Below are positions 41,705-50,377 of a stretch of DNA of 53,282 nt, one piece after another. The stretch spans positions 1 through 53,282 of the forward strand of contig JASMLY010000027.1 in assembly GCA_030748455.1 (NCBI GenBank), in the 5' to 3' direction. Within the stretch, counting starts at the first letter, position 1. Each line of letters opens with the position of its first letter. Source of the stretch: Phycisphaerales bacterium. GTDB lineage: Bacteria; Planctomycetota; Phycisphaerae; Phycisphaerales; SM1A02. Below the pieces are notes generated by a model that was given only the letters and a program-made list of their open reading frames with translations, ran no database searches and had not been told where the DNA came from. The position numbers and the translations under genes were made by a program.

Positions 41705-44245
41705 ATGAACCTGCTCATGCTTGCTCAAGAAACAACAGCTTCAGACCCTTGGAATCTTTATTACATCGCACCTGTTGGTGCGTTGGTTGCGCTCGTGATG
41801 GCCTTTATTTTTAGTAGAGGTGTCATGTCTCAAAGTGAGGGCGAACCAGAGATGGTCAGAATCGCTGAGCACGTTCGCTCTGGCGCCATGGCATATCTCA
41901 AACGACAGTACAAAGTTGTATTCGTCGTGTTCATTGTATTGATTGCGATTCTTGCAGCTCTTGGTTTCGCAGGAATTCAACCTGTTTGGTCTGCAGTTGG
42001 TGTACCCATTGCTGGTTTGTTCTCTGGTTTATGTGGTTGGTTTGGTATGAAAATGGCAACCAACGCTTCAGCTCGAACAACTTGGGCAGCAAAACAATCG
42101 CTCAACGATGGTTTGCGTGTCGCCTTCCGCTCAGGCGCGGTAATGGGACTCGTCGTTGTTGGATTTGCATTGCTTGATACCTCCGTATGGTTCTACATCT
42201 GGAACAAAGTAATGCCAGAGAAGGAACTTGTTGAAATCACATCCGTCATGTTGACATTCGGCATGGGTGCTTCGACTCAAGCATTGTTCGCTCGTGTTGG
42301 TGGCGGTGTGTACACAAAAGCAGCAGATGTTGGCGCAGACCTTGTCGGTAAGGTTGAAGCAGGCATTCCTGAAGATGACCCACGAAACCCAGCAACAATC
42401 GCAGATAACGTTGGAGACAATGTTGGTGACGTGGCAGGCATGGGGGCGGATCTTTACGAAAGTTATTACGGTTCAATCCTCGCGACGATGGCACTTGGTG
42501 CAGCAGCAGCGATGGGATTACAAAATACCGAGCTTGGATACCGTCTAGCGATCGCTCCAATGGCACTCGCGGGCCTTGGTATTTTCTGTTCACTCGTTGG
42601 CGTCTTTGTTGTGCGTGCAAAAGAAAATGCGTCCTTTAGTGAACTCCTCAAAGGTCTTCATAGTGGTGTGTATGTTGCATCATTCTTGATCGCAATCTTG
42701 TGTGGCGGTTTGTTCTACTTTCTTTTCAATGGAACAGATATCTGGTGGGCAGGTCCCTGGATTTCAATCATCACGGGTCTCATCGCAGGTTTGGTGATTG
42801 CATACGCAACCGAGTATTACACTTCGTATGAGCATGCTCCAACAAAGCGAATCGCGAAGCAAACAGAAACTGGTGCAGCAACAGTAATCATTTCCGGAAT
42901 CGCCGAAGGCATGATTTCTACTTGGGCTCCTTTGATTGTTATTGTTGTGGCCATCATCTCGGCGTTCAGTTTTGCTGGAGGTAACGATAACTTCCTTCTT
43001 GGTTTGTACGGTGTAGGCATCGCCGCAGTAGGGATGCTGAGTACACTTGGCATAACACTTGCAACAGATGCATATGGCCCAATTGCTGACAACGCAGGCG
43101 GAAACGCAGAAATGACTGGCCAACCACCAATCGTTCGCGAGCGAACTGATATGCTTGATTCACTTGGTAACACAACAGCCGCAACCGGCAAGGGGTTTGC
43201 GATTGGATCAGCAGCATTGACAGCACTTGCCCTTCTTGCCGCATACGTTTCAGTTGTGCAAACAAGCCTTGATAAAAAACTCGCAGACGATGTCGCTGCG
43301 GTTGTTGCAGCTGATACAACAAACGATTCAATCAAATACTTAGGAAATGGTGAGCTTGTTGCGGTCAATGATGGCGAAGCTTTTGGAGCACTGATGTTGG
43401 CTAACGCAGATGTACGGAACAAGTTTGAATCGTCTGACAACGCATATGAACAACTTTCAGCAGATCTTAATTGGAGCAAAATCGACAACGCGCACTCGGT
43501 ACAAGTACGTGTGGGTGACGATCAAATGGCGTTCACAGTTGCTCCTACAAAAACAGCGACAATTAAGCAACTTCTGACGTACTACGATGTATCAATTATG
43601 AACCCAAGAGTCCTTGGTGGAATTTTCTTGGGTGTGATGCTCGCATTCGTCTTCTGTGCACTGACAATGAACGCAGTTGGACGAGCAGCATACGAAATGA
43701 TGAACGAATGCCGACGCCAGTTTGGTGTGATGAAAAAAGCATTCTCTGCAAACGGTATGAGTGATGAGGAAATTGCTGATCCAATGAACTGGCCAAAAGA
43801 GCAGACAGTAGTAGATGGCACTGCGTATCCAGATTATGGTGAATGTGTAAATATCTCTACAGCGAGCGCTCAAAAAGAAATGGTCTTGCCAGCAATTCTC
43901 GCAATCTCAGTTCCAATTATCGTTGGACTACTCCTTGGAGTAGGTGGCGTGATGGGATTGCTCGTGGGTGGTTTGACTAGTGGTTTTGCTGTTGCAATAT
44001 TCATGGCAAACGCAGGTGGTGCTTGGGACAATGCGAAAAAGTACATTGAATCTGGCAAACATGGTGGCAAAGGTTCAGATGCACACAAAGCAAGTGTTGT
44101 TGGTGATACCGTAGGTGATCCATTCAAAGACACGTCAGGACCTGCTCTCAATATTTTGATTAAGCTCATTGCAATCGTCTCGGTTGTGTTTGCTGGTCTC
44201 GTCGTAAACCTTGGACCAGTTGTGGCAGGGGCACTAGGACTTTAA
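41705..44245 (+). CDS. hppA: Membrane-bound pyrophosphatase (ion-pumping)
   Basis: 846 aa, about 16 transmembrane helices. Catalytic loop DVGADLVGKVEAGIPEDDPR, NPATIADNVGDNVGDVAGMG, DNAGGNAEMT and the late GDTVGDPFKDTSGPALN are all present. The GNTTAATGKG segment has Ala at the position occupied by Lys in K+-independent enzymes, so this one is probably K+-dependent. Whether it pumps H+, Na+ or both cannot be told from the sequence alone. A hydrophilic insert of about 110 residues (about 517-628) between two late helices enlarges it over the usual 670-770 aa. AGGAG 9 nt before the ATG. Drives energy recovery from pyrophosphate. Confidence 0.95.
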   Translation: MNLLMLAQETTASDPWNLYYIAPVGALVALVMAFIFSRGVMSQSEGEPEMVRIAEHVRSGAMAYLKRQYKVVFVVFIVLIAILAALGFAGIQPVWSAVGVPIAGLFSGLCGWFGMKMATNASARTTWAAKQSLNDGLRVAFRSGAVMGLVVVGFALLDTSVWFYIWNKVMPEKELVEITSVMLTFGMGASTQALFARVGGGVYTKAADVGADLVGKVEAGIPEDDPRNPATIADNVGDNVGDVAGMGADLYESYYGSILATMALGAAAAMGLQNTELGYRLAIAPMALAGLGIFCSLVGVFVVRAKENASFSELLKGLHSGVYVASFLIAILCGGLFYFLFNGTDIWWAGPWISIITGLIAGLVIAYATEYYTSYEHAPTKRIAKQTETGAATVIISGIAEGMISTWAPLIVIVVAIISAFSFAGGNDNFLLGLYGVGIAAVGMLSTLGITLATDAYGPIADNAGGNAEMTGQPPIVRERTDMLDSLGNTTAATGKGFAIGSAALTALALLAAYVSVVQTSLDKKLADDVAAVVAADTTNDSIKYLGNGELVAVNDGEAFGALMLANADVRNKFESSDNAYEQLSADLNWSKIDNAHSVQVRVGDDQMAFTVAPTKTATIKQLLTYYDVSIMNPRVLGGIFLGVMLAFVFCALTMNAVGRAAYEMMNECRRQFGVMKKAFSANGMSDEEIADPMNWPKEQTVVDGTAYPDYGECVNISTASAQKEMVLPAILAISVPIIVGLLLGVGGVMGLLVGGLTSGFAVAIFMANAGGAWDNAKKYIESGKHGGKGSDAHKASVVGDTVGDPFKDTSGPALNILIKLIAIVSVVFAGLVVNLGPVVAGALGL

Positions 44246-44638
44246 GTGCAATATTCATCCCTGGAACAACAGACGGCTGCTGCCGCCGCATTCGCGGCGT
44301 CAGCAGCCCGTTTACTTGTAGATAGACATTGTGAAGATGTCGTTTTACTTGATGTATCTGCAGTGAGCCAAGTTTGTGATTTTGTACTCATTGGAACAGG
44401 AACAAGCGATCGGCAGATGAAATCAGTTGCTGATGAGCTTGTTGATCTTGGCAAAGAGGTGCATCTACCAGCATTTAGAAAAAGTATCGATACAGGTGCA
44501 ACGTGGATTGTGACGGACTTTATCACTGTTGTTGTGCACCTGTTTGAACCTCAGCTTCGGGCATACTATGATTTAGAAGATCTTTGGGCAGATGCAAAAC
44601 GAATTGAAATCGAAACTGACCCAAGCGAGCTTCAATAA
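44246..44638 (+). CDS. rsfS: Ribosome silencing factor RsfS
   Basis: Binds uL14 on the 50S subunit to block subunit joining in starvation. 130 aa. Family pattern LVDRHCEDVVLLDVSAVSQV, DFVLIGTGTSDRQMKSVADE and the late FEPQLRAYYDLEDLWADA. The start is GTG 44246, directly after the hppA TAA, with AGGA 6 nt upstream; the N-terminal alanine run is unusual. Translation is probably coupled to hppA. Confidence 0.93.
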   Translation: MQYSSLEQQTAAAAAFAASAARLLVDRHCEDVVLLDVSAVSQVCDFVLIGTGTSDRQMKSVADELVDLGKEVHLPAFRKSIDTGATWIVTDFITVVVHLFEPQLRAYYDLEDLWADAKRIEIETDPSELQ

Positions 44639-44648
44639 GGAGACAATG

Positions 44649-46067
44649 ATGTTAAAACAACATGTAAGCCAGATGATGATGTGGCTATTGGTGATTTCAT
44701 GCGCAGCCTTTGCTGATACTGAACCACGATTGTATTCCGGCGACATAGAAATCCCAACTCTTGGTCCATTGAACATGACGCTTGGAGTGAGTGAATCGGA
44801 TGAGGGTACCTTTCTACTTCTCACAGTTCCAACACAAGGAGCCAAAAACATTCCGCTTCCAGCAACATTTAATCAAAATCAAGAACTCGTTGCCGGACTT
44901 CCCCAAGCAGATCTAGTGTATACAGTAAAAGAGAACGACGATCAAACCGCGTTGGTTGGCAAGATGGGACAAACGGGAATGACATTTGAAATTTCGTTTA
45001 GTCGCGTCGACTCTGCACCAGAACTTTCGCGGCCACAAACTCCCACAGGACCATTTCCATATGCAAGTACAGAAGTTTCAGCATTGCATCCTGATGGCCA
45101 CACGTTAGCCGGAACGTTGACGACACCAAAAGGTGAGGGACCCTTTGCTTGCGCTGTTTTGATTTCTGGTTCTGGGATGCAAGACCGCGATGAATCATTG
45201 TTGGGGCACAAGCCATTTTTAGTACTCGCAGACTACCTCACACGAGAGGGTATTGCGGTATTGCGTTTTGATGATCGAGGTGTCGGTGGATCGAAGGTTG
45301 AAGACATAGAATCTCTCAAATCAGCAACATCGTTAGACTTTGCAACAGACGTTGCTGTGATGGTTGAAGCTGCTCGGTGGCAACCAAACATTGATCCGTT
45401 TCGCGTGGGTGTCATTGGACATAGCGAGGGCGGAATCATTGGTCCACTCGTTGCTGTTGAAGATGACAAATTAGCCTTTGTTGTGATGCTTGCTGGTCCA
45501 GGCGTTCCTGGTTTTGAACTTATGCCCGTCCAGTCTGCGATGTTAATGGAAAGTTCTGGAGTGGATCAAGAACTGATTGATCGCGCTGTCAATGCGTCGA
45601 TGACATTGTATGAACTGTATAAGCAGGGAGGGAGCGAAATTGATCGCAGAGCAGCAATGATGGAACTTGTTGACGTTCAACTGCAATCGCAAGATATCAC
45701 CGTGACTCCAGAGGAGTTTGGGGTAATGACAGATGGCGGACTTGAACAATTTGAGCTTCCATGGTTCCAATGGTTTATGTTTCACGATCCAGCGCCAGTG
45801 CTTGCACAAGTGACGTGTCCAGTACTTGCAATGAATGGCTCGCTTGATACGCAAGTTTCTTCTACACAAAACCTACCTGTGATTGAAGAAACAATGGTAA
45901 ACGCAGGCGGCGATATTACGATTCTTGAGCTTGAAGGGCTCAACCACCTCTTTCAAAAGGCACGTACGGGGGGTATTTCCGAATACGCCGAGATTGAGAC
46001 AACAATAGAACCCGTTGCACTTGAAGCGATGGGCGAGTGGCTTGCCGAGGTCACAGATTATGACTAA
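44649..46067 (+). CDS. Secreted alpha/beta hydrolase
   Basis: 472 aa with a signal peptide (hydrophobic MMMWLLVISCAAFA, cleavage about residue 22). An N-terminal beta domain of about 120 residues (GPLNMTLGVSESDEGTFLLL) resembles the leader domain of some serine aminopeptidase-like hydrolases, then the hydrolase core begins (HTLAGTLTTPKGEGPFACAV). The nucleophile is in GHSEGG (Ser about residue 259); acid and His are likely in NGSLDTQVS and GLNHLFQKA. Function may be peptidase or esterase. ATG 44649 has AAGGAG at 6-7 nt; an ATG at 44646 is 3 bp earlier. Its stop overlaps the next gene by 8 bp. Confidence 0.88.
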   Translation: MLKQHVSQMMMWLLVISCAAFADTEPRLYSGDIEIPTLGPLNMTLGVSESDEGTFLLLTVPTQGAKNIPLPATFNQNQELVAGLPQADLVYTVKENDDQTALVGKMGQTGMTFEISFSRVDSAPELSRPQTPTGPFPYASTEVSALHPDGHTLAGTLTTPKGEGPFACAVLISGSGMQDRDESLLGHKPFLVLADYLTREGIAVLRFDDRGVGGSKVEDIESLKSATSLDFATDVAVMVEAARWQPNIDPFRVGVIGHSEGGIIGPLVAVEDDKLAFVVMLAGPGVPGFELMPVQSAMLMESSGVDQELIDRAVNASMTLYELYKQGGSEIDRRAAMMELVDVQLQSQDITVTPEEFGVMTDGGLEQFELPWFQWFMFHDPAPVLAQVTCPVLAMNGSLDTQVSSTQNLPVIEETMVNAGGDITILELEGLNHLFQKARTGGISEYAEIETTIEPVALEAMGEWLAEVTDYD

Positions 46068-46413
46068 TCAGAACTCTATCAACGACTTTGTGTTTATTGG
46101 TTTTAACAAACAAGTCATAGCACTTGATCGGTACACAGGGAAGATACTTTGGGATTGGAAGGCAACAAAGGGGACAGGGTTTCCCGCAATGCTACTTGAT
46201 GGCGACCGACTGGTCGTTTCAATTCAGGGGTATACGTATTGCCTAGATCCTCTAACGGGATCAGAAGTTTGGATGAACGAACTCAAGGGGTACGGTACGG
46301 GGATTGCATCAGTCGTGTCTGTTCGAGGCACTTCTATTGGCGGGCCTGCGGCGGCGTTTCAAGCTGCAGCCGCGCAACAGGCGGCTGTAACGAGCGGAAC
46401 ACACGGCGCATGA
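46060..46413 (+). CDS. Tiny PQQ-repeat protein (117 aa)
   Basis: Contains PQQ/WD-like beta-blade sequences: NKQVIALDRYTGKILWDWKA and YTYCLDPLTGSEVWMNEL, the AxDxxTGxxxW blade pattern twice. A normal PQQ or BamB propeller needs 7-8 blades, so this is either a two-blade fragment that oligomerises or a relic. It has no signal peptide. The tail is Ala/Gln-rich (AAAFQAAAAQQAAV). ATG 46060 overlaps the hydrolase stop by 8 bp, and its TGA overlaps the trmB ATG (ATGA), so it is translated in the chain and likely real. Confidence 0.8.
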   Translation: MTNQNSINDFVFIGFNKQVIALDRYTGKILWDWKATKGTGFPAMLLDGDRLVVSIQGYTYCLDPLTGSEVWMNELKGYGTGIASVVSVRGTSIGGPAAAFQAAAAQQAAVTSGTHGA

Positions 46414-47063
46414 GTTTTGGTCTTTCGAGAGGGAAGACCCTCGATGTAGGAGAAGTTGGCATCGATATGCGCGATCTCCCTTCTGCTGAAGAAGGAAAAG
46501 TAGATCCACGAGTTTGGTTTCAAGAACAAAACAATCCCTTAGAATTGGAAATTGGTTCGGGCAAGGGCACTTTTTTATTGCAACAATCTGAACTACAACC
46601 AGAGACAAATTTTCTCGGTTTTGAGTGGGCTGCAGAGTTTTATCGCTATGGAGCAGATCGATTACGGCGCAATGGAAGAAAAAACGTGCGTATGATGTAC
46701 GGGGATGCAACAGAATTTTTGAAGCACTGGTGCAAAGATCATGTTGCGGAAGTACTACATCTGTATTTCAGTGATCCGTGGCCAAAAAAGCGTCACCACA
46801 AACGACGGGTGATTCAAGATGATACTTTGCGAACATTTCATAGAATTCTCAAACTTGGTGGTGCGCTACGAATCGTGACTGACCACGACGAATTGTGGGA
46901 ATGGTGTGAGACACACATCGACCGCCACCTTGATTTGTTTGAAAGAAAATCATTCGATATCGTTTCTTCAGCGAGTGAAGGTGAATTGACAGGTACAAAT
47001 TTTGAACGGAAATACCGCCGCGAAGGCAGACCTTTTCATTCGGTCACGTTGTGCAGCGTTTGA
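46410..47063 (+). CDS. trmB: tRNA (guanine-N7)-methyltransferase
   Basis: Makes m7G46 in tRNA with SAM. 217 aa, usual size. SAM motif LEIGSGKGTFLL, FLGFEWAAEF, and the family-defining FSDPWPKKRHHKRRV. ATG 46410 is fixed by ATGA overlap with the PQQ gene; the longer upstream reading is frame-shadow. Complete at ...FERKYRREGRPFHSV. Confidence 0.95.
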   Translation: MSFGLSRGKTLDVGEVGIDMRDLPSAEEGKVDPRVWFQEQNNPLELEIGSGKGTFLLQQSELQPETNFLGFEWAAEFYRYGADRLRRNGRKNVRMMYGDATEFLKHWCKDHVAEVLHLYFSDPWPKKRHHKRRVIQDDTLRTFHRILKLGGALRIVTDHDELWEWCETHIDRHLDLFERKSFDIVSSASEGELTGTNFERKYRREGRPFHSVTLCSV

Positions 47064-47093
47064 TCACAAAAATTCAATCGAATCCCTTTTCAT

Positions 47094-47102
47094 TGGTACT
47101 AT
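47094..47102 (+). promoter_or_regulatory. Extended -10 exactly 6 nt before the zinc protein gene
   Basis: TGG-TACTAT then ATCTGC then ATG (47109). TTCAAT 18 bp upstream is a poor -35. Predicted +1 is the A of the ATG: a leaderless transcript. The same nonamer occurs before ubiB (1093-1101). Confidence 0.55.
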
Positions 47103-47108
47103 ATCTGC

Positions 47109-47453
47109 ATGCACCGCGCCGATACAAATGTGAACGATGTTCAACTCGAAGACATTTTATGTGATTTTTGCGGCGATACTGCGTGGGCGAATGGCACACC
47201 CTGTGTTGAGGGTCATCGAGGTAGCGTTGTGTGTGGAGATTGTCTATCGAAAGCGTATCGAAGAGTTGTATTGGTGGGCAATACAGAGTTACAAAACACC
47301 ACGTGTACGATGTGCATAGAGAGAAGAGATCAGTCTCTGTGGAAAGGAAGCTTTGGTGAAGGGGCAAACATCTGCCTCCGGTGTATCAAGCAATCAGCAA
47401 CTGTTTTAGAGAAGTCAGAACATTGGGACTGGGAACGACCCACGAAACTCTAA
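47109..47453 (+). CDS. Four-Cys-pair zinc protein (114 aa)
   Basis: Four CxxC pairs, CDFC, CGDC, CTMC and CLRC, spaced to form two separate zinc ribbons. The first half resembles the ClpX-type C4 zinc ribbon (LCDFCGDTAW...VVCGDCL). The second half ends in KSEHWDWERPTKL. No enzyme motif is visible. Small cytosolic zinc proteins of this type suggest protein-protein or nucleic-acid binding. It has its own leaderless promoter and precedes the histidine kinase by 21 bp. Confidence 0.75.
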   Translation: MHRADTNVNDVQLEDILCDFCGDTAWANGTPCVEGHRGSVVCGDCLSKAYRRVVLVGNTELQNTTCTMCIERRDQSLWKGSFGEGANICLRCIKQSATVLEKSEHWDWERPTKL

Positions 47454-47474
47454 CGTGAGTGTATCTTGGGTAGT

Positions 47475-49037
47475 ATGGGATCCCGCTTGAGCCTTGCGAA
47501 TAAATGCCTTGCACTTTTTGGTGTTGTGATTCTCGCTATCACTGTTGTTACACTCAGTATCCCTTGGGTTCGAACCTCAACACTTATTTACAATTATCAG
47601 GAAAAACTAGCACGCGAGCTTGCGGATGAGTGGATCCTATCAAGAGAAGAGTTTGGATCAACAGACGAAGAAGATGCGTCACTTAGAATCCAACTTCTTT
47701 TATGTGTGAATATTGAAGACGACGCAGAAAATTTTGCAAGCCGTGCGAAGAAAACTTTTGAAACAACAAACGTATCAGAACTCACAGATGCCCACGACCG
47801 AGATCAATACCAATTCTTTTTATATGCTCGTCCAATCACAGAGTCACAACTCAAGGGGTTGAACCATGCAGGCGTAACCTCATTTGAACCTGGGGTTTCT
47901 GTGCCATCGGTTTCAGACAAGCTTAAAGCAATTTTGATTGTTCGTCTAGATACGACGTTTGCCAAGCAACAAACTAGCGGCATGCTCATGTGGATTTTTG
48001 CTACAGGGATAGCAGGTTTTCTGTGCTCACTCTTAGCGTTTTATTTGATTTTAACTCGACTTGTTTTTTCACCCGTAAGGAAACTTCGCCGTGTTTCAGA
48101 GAAAGTGCGAACCGGTGATCTGAGCGCAAGGTCTGTTCTCGAAACTGGAGACGAGTTTGAAGAACTGTCGTTTGCGTTTAACAAAATGCTCGACCAGATG
48201 GAAGAAGATCGGGGTAAACTCTACCGTCTCAACGAAACACTTGACCTTAAGGTAGAAGAACTAGCATCTGACAACCTAGGGCTGTTTGAATCTGGAAGAT
48301 TGAAGAACGAGTTTTTGGCAAACGTTAGCCATGAGTTACGAACACCCTTAAATTCGATTATTGGTTTTGCAGAGTTATTACAGGGAATGGGTCCTGCTAC
48401 TCAGATACATGATGAAAAGCGCGTTCGATACATTAACAATATCTTGACAAGTGCGCGATCTTTACTCGAGATGATCAATGAGCTTCTCGATATGGCAAAA
48501 ATCGAAGCGGGTCGTATGGAAGTCAATTTAGAAAAGACAAGTGTTGAGGATCTCCTTGAAGGTCTTGTTGGGATTATGCGACCCCAAGCGAAATCTTCTC
48601 GCGTCGAAGTAGAAATACACTTGGTCAATACAATTCCTACTATAGAAACCGATCCTGGCAAACTGCAACAAATTTTGTACAACTATCTTTCAAATGCTAT
48701 AAAGTTCAGCCCAGAAAAAGACGCAATAGAAATCATCGCAGAGCTAGTGAAACAAGATACACCCACTCCCGCCGTTCGGATCATGGTTGTAGACCATGGT
48801 CCGGGGATTCCAGAAGACATGATCGATATGGTTTTCGAAAAATTCAGACAGGTTGATGCTTCCCATACTCGTAAACATCAAGGTACTGGCCTTGGGCTTG
48901 CGATTTGCAAAGAACTCTCAGAACTTCTTCGTACCGAAGTTTGGGTAGAATCTAAAACTGGGCAGGGCGCATCGTTTTTTGTCGAGGTTCCCGTAGCGTT
49001 TGAACCTGATACTCCCCAACCTCTTATGCCAACATGA
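47475..49037 (+). CDS. Sensor histidine kinase
   Basis: 520 aa. Domains: TM1 (about residues 9-29), periplasmic sensor of about 140 residues (no known fold recognised), TM2 (about 172-194), HAMP (RKLRRVSEKVRTGDLSARSV), coiled linker, HisKA with ANVSHELRTPLNSIIGFAEL (phospho-acceptor His about residue 286), HATPase with N box (NYLSNAIKFSP), G1 VVDHGPGIP, F box FRQVDASHTRKHQGTGLGLAI. No receiver domain and no response regulator in the window: an orphan kinase. ATG 47475 is used (a TTG at 47466 precedes it). Its TGA overlaps the permease ATG (ATGA). Confidence 0.93.
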   Translation: MGSRLSLANKCLALFGVVILAITVVTLSIPWVRTSTLIYNYQEKLARELADEWILSREEFGSTDEEDASLRIQLLLCVNIEDDAENFASRAKKTFETTNVSELTDAHDRDQYQFFLYARPITESQLKGLNHAGVTSFEPGVSVPSVSDKLKAILIVRLDTTFAKQQTSGMLMWIFATGIAGFLCSLLAFYLILTRLVFSPVRKLRRVSEKVRTGDLSARSVLETGDEFEELSFAFNKMLDQMEEDRGKLYRLNETLDLKVEELASDNLGLFESGRLKNEFLANVSHELRTPLNSIIGFAELLQGMGPATQIHDEKRVRYINNILTSARSLLEMINELLDMAKIEAGRMEVNLEKTSVEDLLEGLVGIMRPQAKSSRVEVEIHLVNTIPTIETDPGKLQQILYNYLSNAIKFSPEKDAIEIIAELVKQDTPTPAVRIMVVDHGPGIPEDMIDMVFEKFRQVDASHTRKHQGTGLGLAICKELSELLRTEVWVESKTGQGASFFVEVPVAFEPDTPQPLMPT

Positions 49038-50362
49038 ACATCATCTTTGAAACAATTTATCTAGGACTACGAAGTTTACGGCTTCATGCACTGCGGTCTG
49101 TACTAACAAGTTTGGGCATTGTGCTTGGTGTAGCAGCTGTGATCGTAATGGTTTCAATTGGAGAGGGAAACAAACAAGCAGCGCTGCGCGCGATTGAATC
49201 ACTTGGTGCAACAAACATTATTGTGCGATCTCAACGACCACCAGAGTCGCAAAATGTTGGCTCCCAAAGGCGATCCTTCGTAGCCAAATTTGGTATCACG
49301 AGAGCCGATGAAAGAAGACTTCGGAAATTTATAGGGGCAAATCAAATTGTGCCCCTTAAAGCCGTTGGATCTGAAATAGCAAACGGAGCCGTTCGTACAA
49401 CAAGCCAAACGTTTGGGACTATTCCAGATTTACTCAAAGTGGCAAACTTACATGTTCAGGAGGGTGGGCGGTACATCGTTGAGGAGGACATGATTCGAAG
49501 GGCGCCGGTCGCAGTCATTGGTTCAGAAATTGCAAATCAATTTTTCCCCTTAACAGACCCAGTTGGAAAACAAATCAGGATTGATACACGCGTTTTTACG
49601 ATAGTAGGTGTACTAAAACCCGTTGGGCTTGCAGGCGGTACTGGATCAGCACTTGTCGGGCGAGACCTCAACAAAGACGTTCATGTTCCAATGACTACAT
49701 CTCGCTTAGAGTTCGGTGACATTGTTGTCAGGAGGGAATCTGGATCGTTTAGTGGTGAGGAAGTGGAAGTCTCAGAGGTGTACATCACAGCTCCTTCGAC
49801 AGAAGAAGTTGTGTCAATGGCGGAACACGTACGGCAGATCATGCACGTCGACCACCCACAAATGAAAGACATAGAAGTGATTGTTCCGTGGGAACTTCTT
49901 GAAAATGTACGCCGAACAACAGCGACGATGAACATCCTACTGACAGCGATTGCTGCAATTAGCCTGCTCGTGGGTGGCATTGGCATCATGAACATCATGC
50001 TTGCGACAGTAGTGGAACGAACGCGAGAAATAGGAATTCGAAGAGCTGTAGGCGCAACAAGAAGAGATATTGCTGCTCAGTTTTTAGTCGAAACGGGAAG
50101 CCTCAGCGCGGTTGGAGGGTTACTTGGTATTATCGTTGGAGTAGGAATTTCGATTGGGCTTGAGTCTTTACTACAACTATTATTGAAGTTACCGTGGTTA
50201 CGTGGAGTTGCAGATATCGGGGCAGGATTAGAAACGCAGGTCACAGTGTGGTCGATTGTAGTTTCATTTTTCGTTGCAGCGGGTACAGGTTTGATATTTG
50301 GCATATACCCAGCAGTTATCGCAAGTAGGCAGGATCCGATTGTGGCACTTCGTCACGATTAG
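49034..50362 (+). CDS. MacB/FtsX-type ABC transporter permease
   Basis: 442 aa. TM1 (about residues 21-43, LTSLGIVLGVAAVIVMVSIGEG), a periplasmic MacB_PCD-like domain (about 50-290), then three FtsX helices (about 296-320, 350-375, 405-430) with NIMLATVVERTREIGIRRAVGAT, the conserved coupling region. The matching ATPase is not in the window. Such permeases export peptides or work in cell-envelope stress. Coupled by ATGA to the kinase upstream and close to the peptidase downstream (15 bp). Confidence 0.9.
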   Translation: MNIIFETIYLGLRSLRLHALRSVLTSLGIVLGVAAVIVMVSIGEGNKQAALRAIESLGATNIIVRSQRPPESQNVGSQRRSFVAKFGITRADERRLRKFIGANQIVPLKAVGSEIANGAVRTTSQTFGTIPDLLKVANLHVQEGGRYIVEEDMIRRAPVAVIGSEIANQFFPLTDPVGKQIRIDTRVFTIVGVLKPVGLAGGTGSALVGRDLNKDVHVPMTTSRLEFGDIVVRRESGSFSGEEVEVSEVYITAPSTEEVVSMAEHVRQIMHVDHPQMKDIEVIVPWELLENVRRTTATMNILLTAIAAISLLVGGIGIMNIMLATVVERTREIGIRRAVGATRRDIAAQFLVETGSLSAVGGLLGIIVGVGISIGLESLLQLLLKLPWLRGVADIGAGLETQVTVWSIVVSFFVAAGTGLIFGIYPAVIASRQDPIVALRHD

Positions 50363-50377
50363 AGAGAGGATGAAAGT

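Noticed and set aside
46239..46409. TrmB with a 57-residue N-terminal extension
   Set aside because: That part overlaps the PQQ gene in another frame; ATG 46410 with ATGA overlap gives a normal TrmB.
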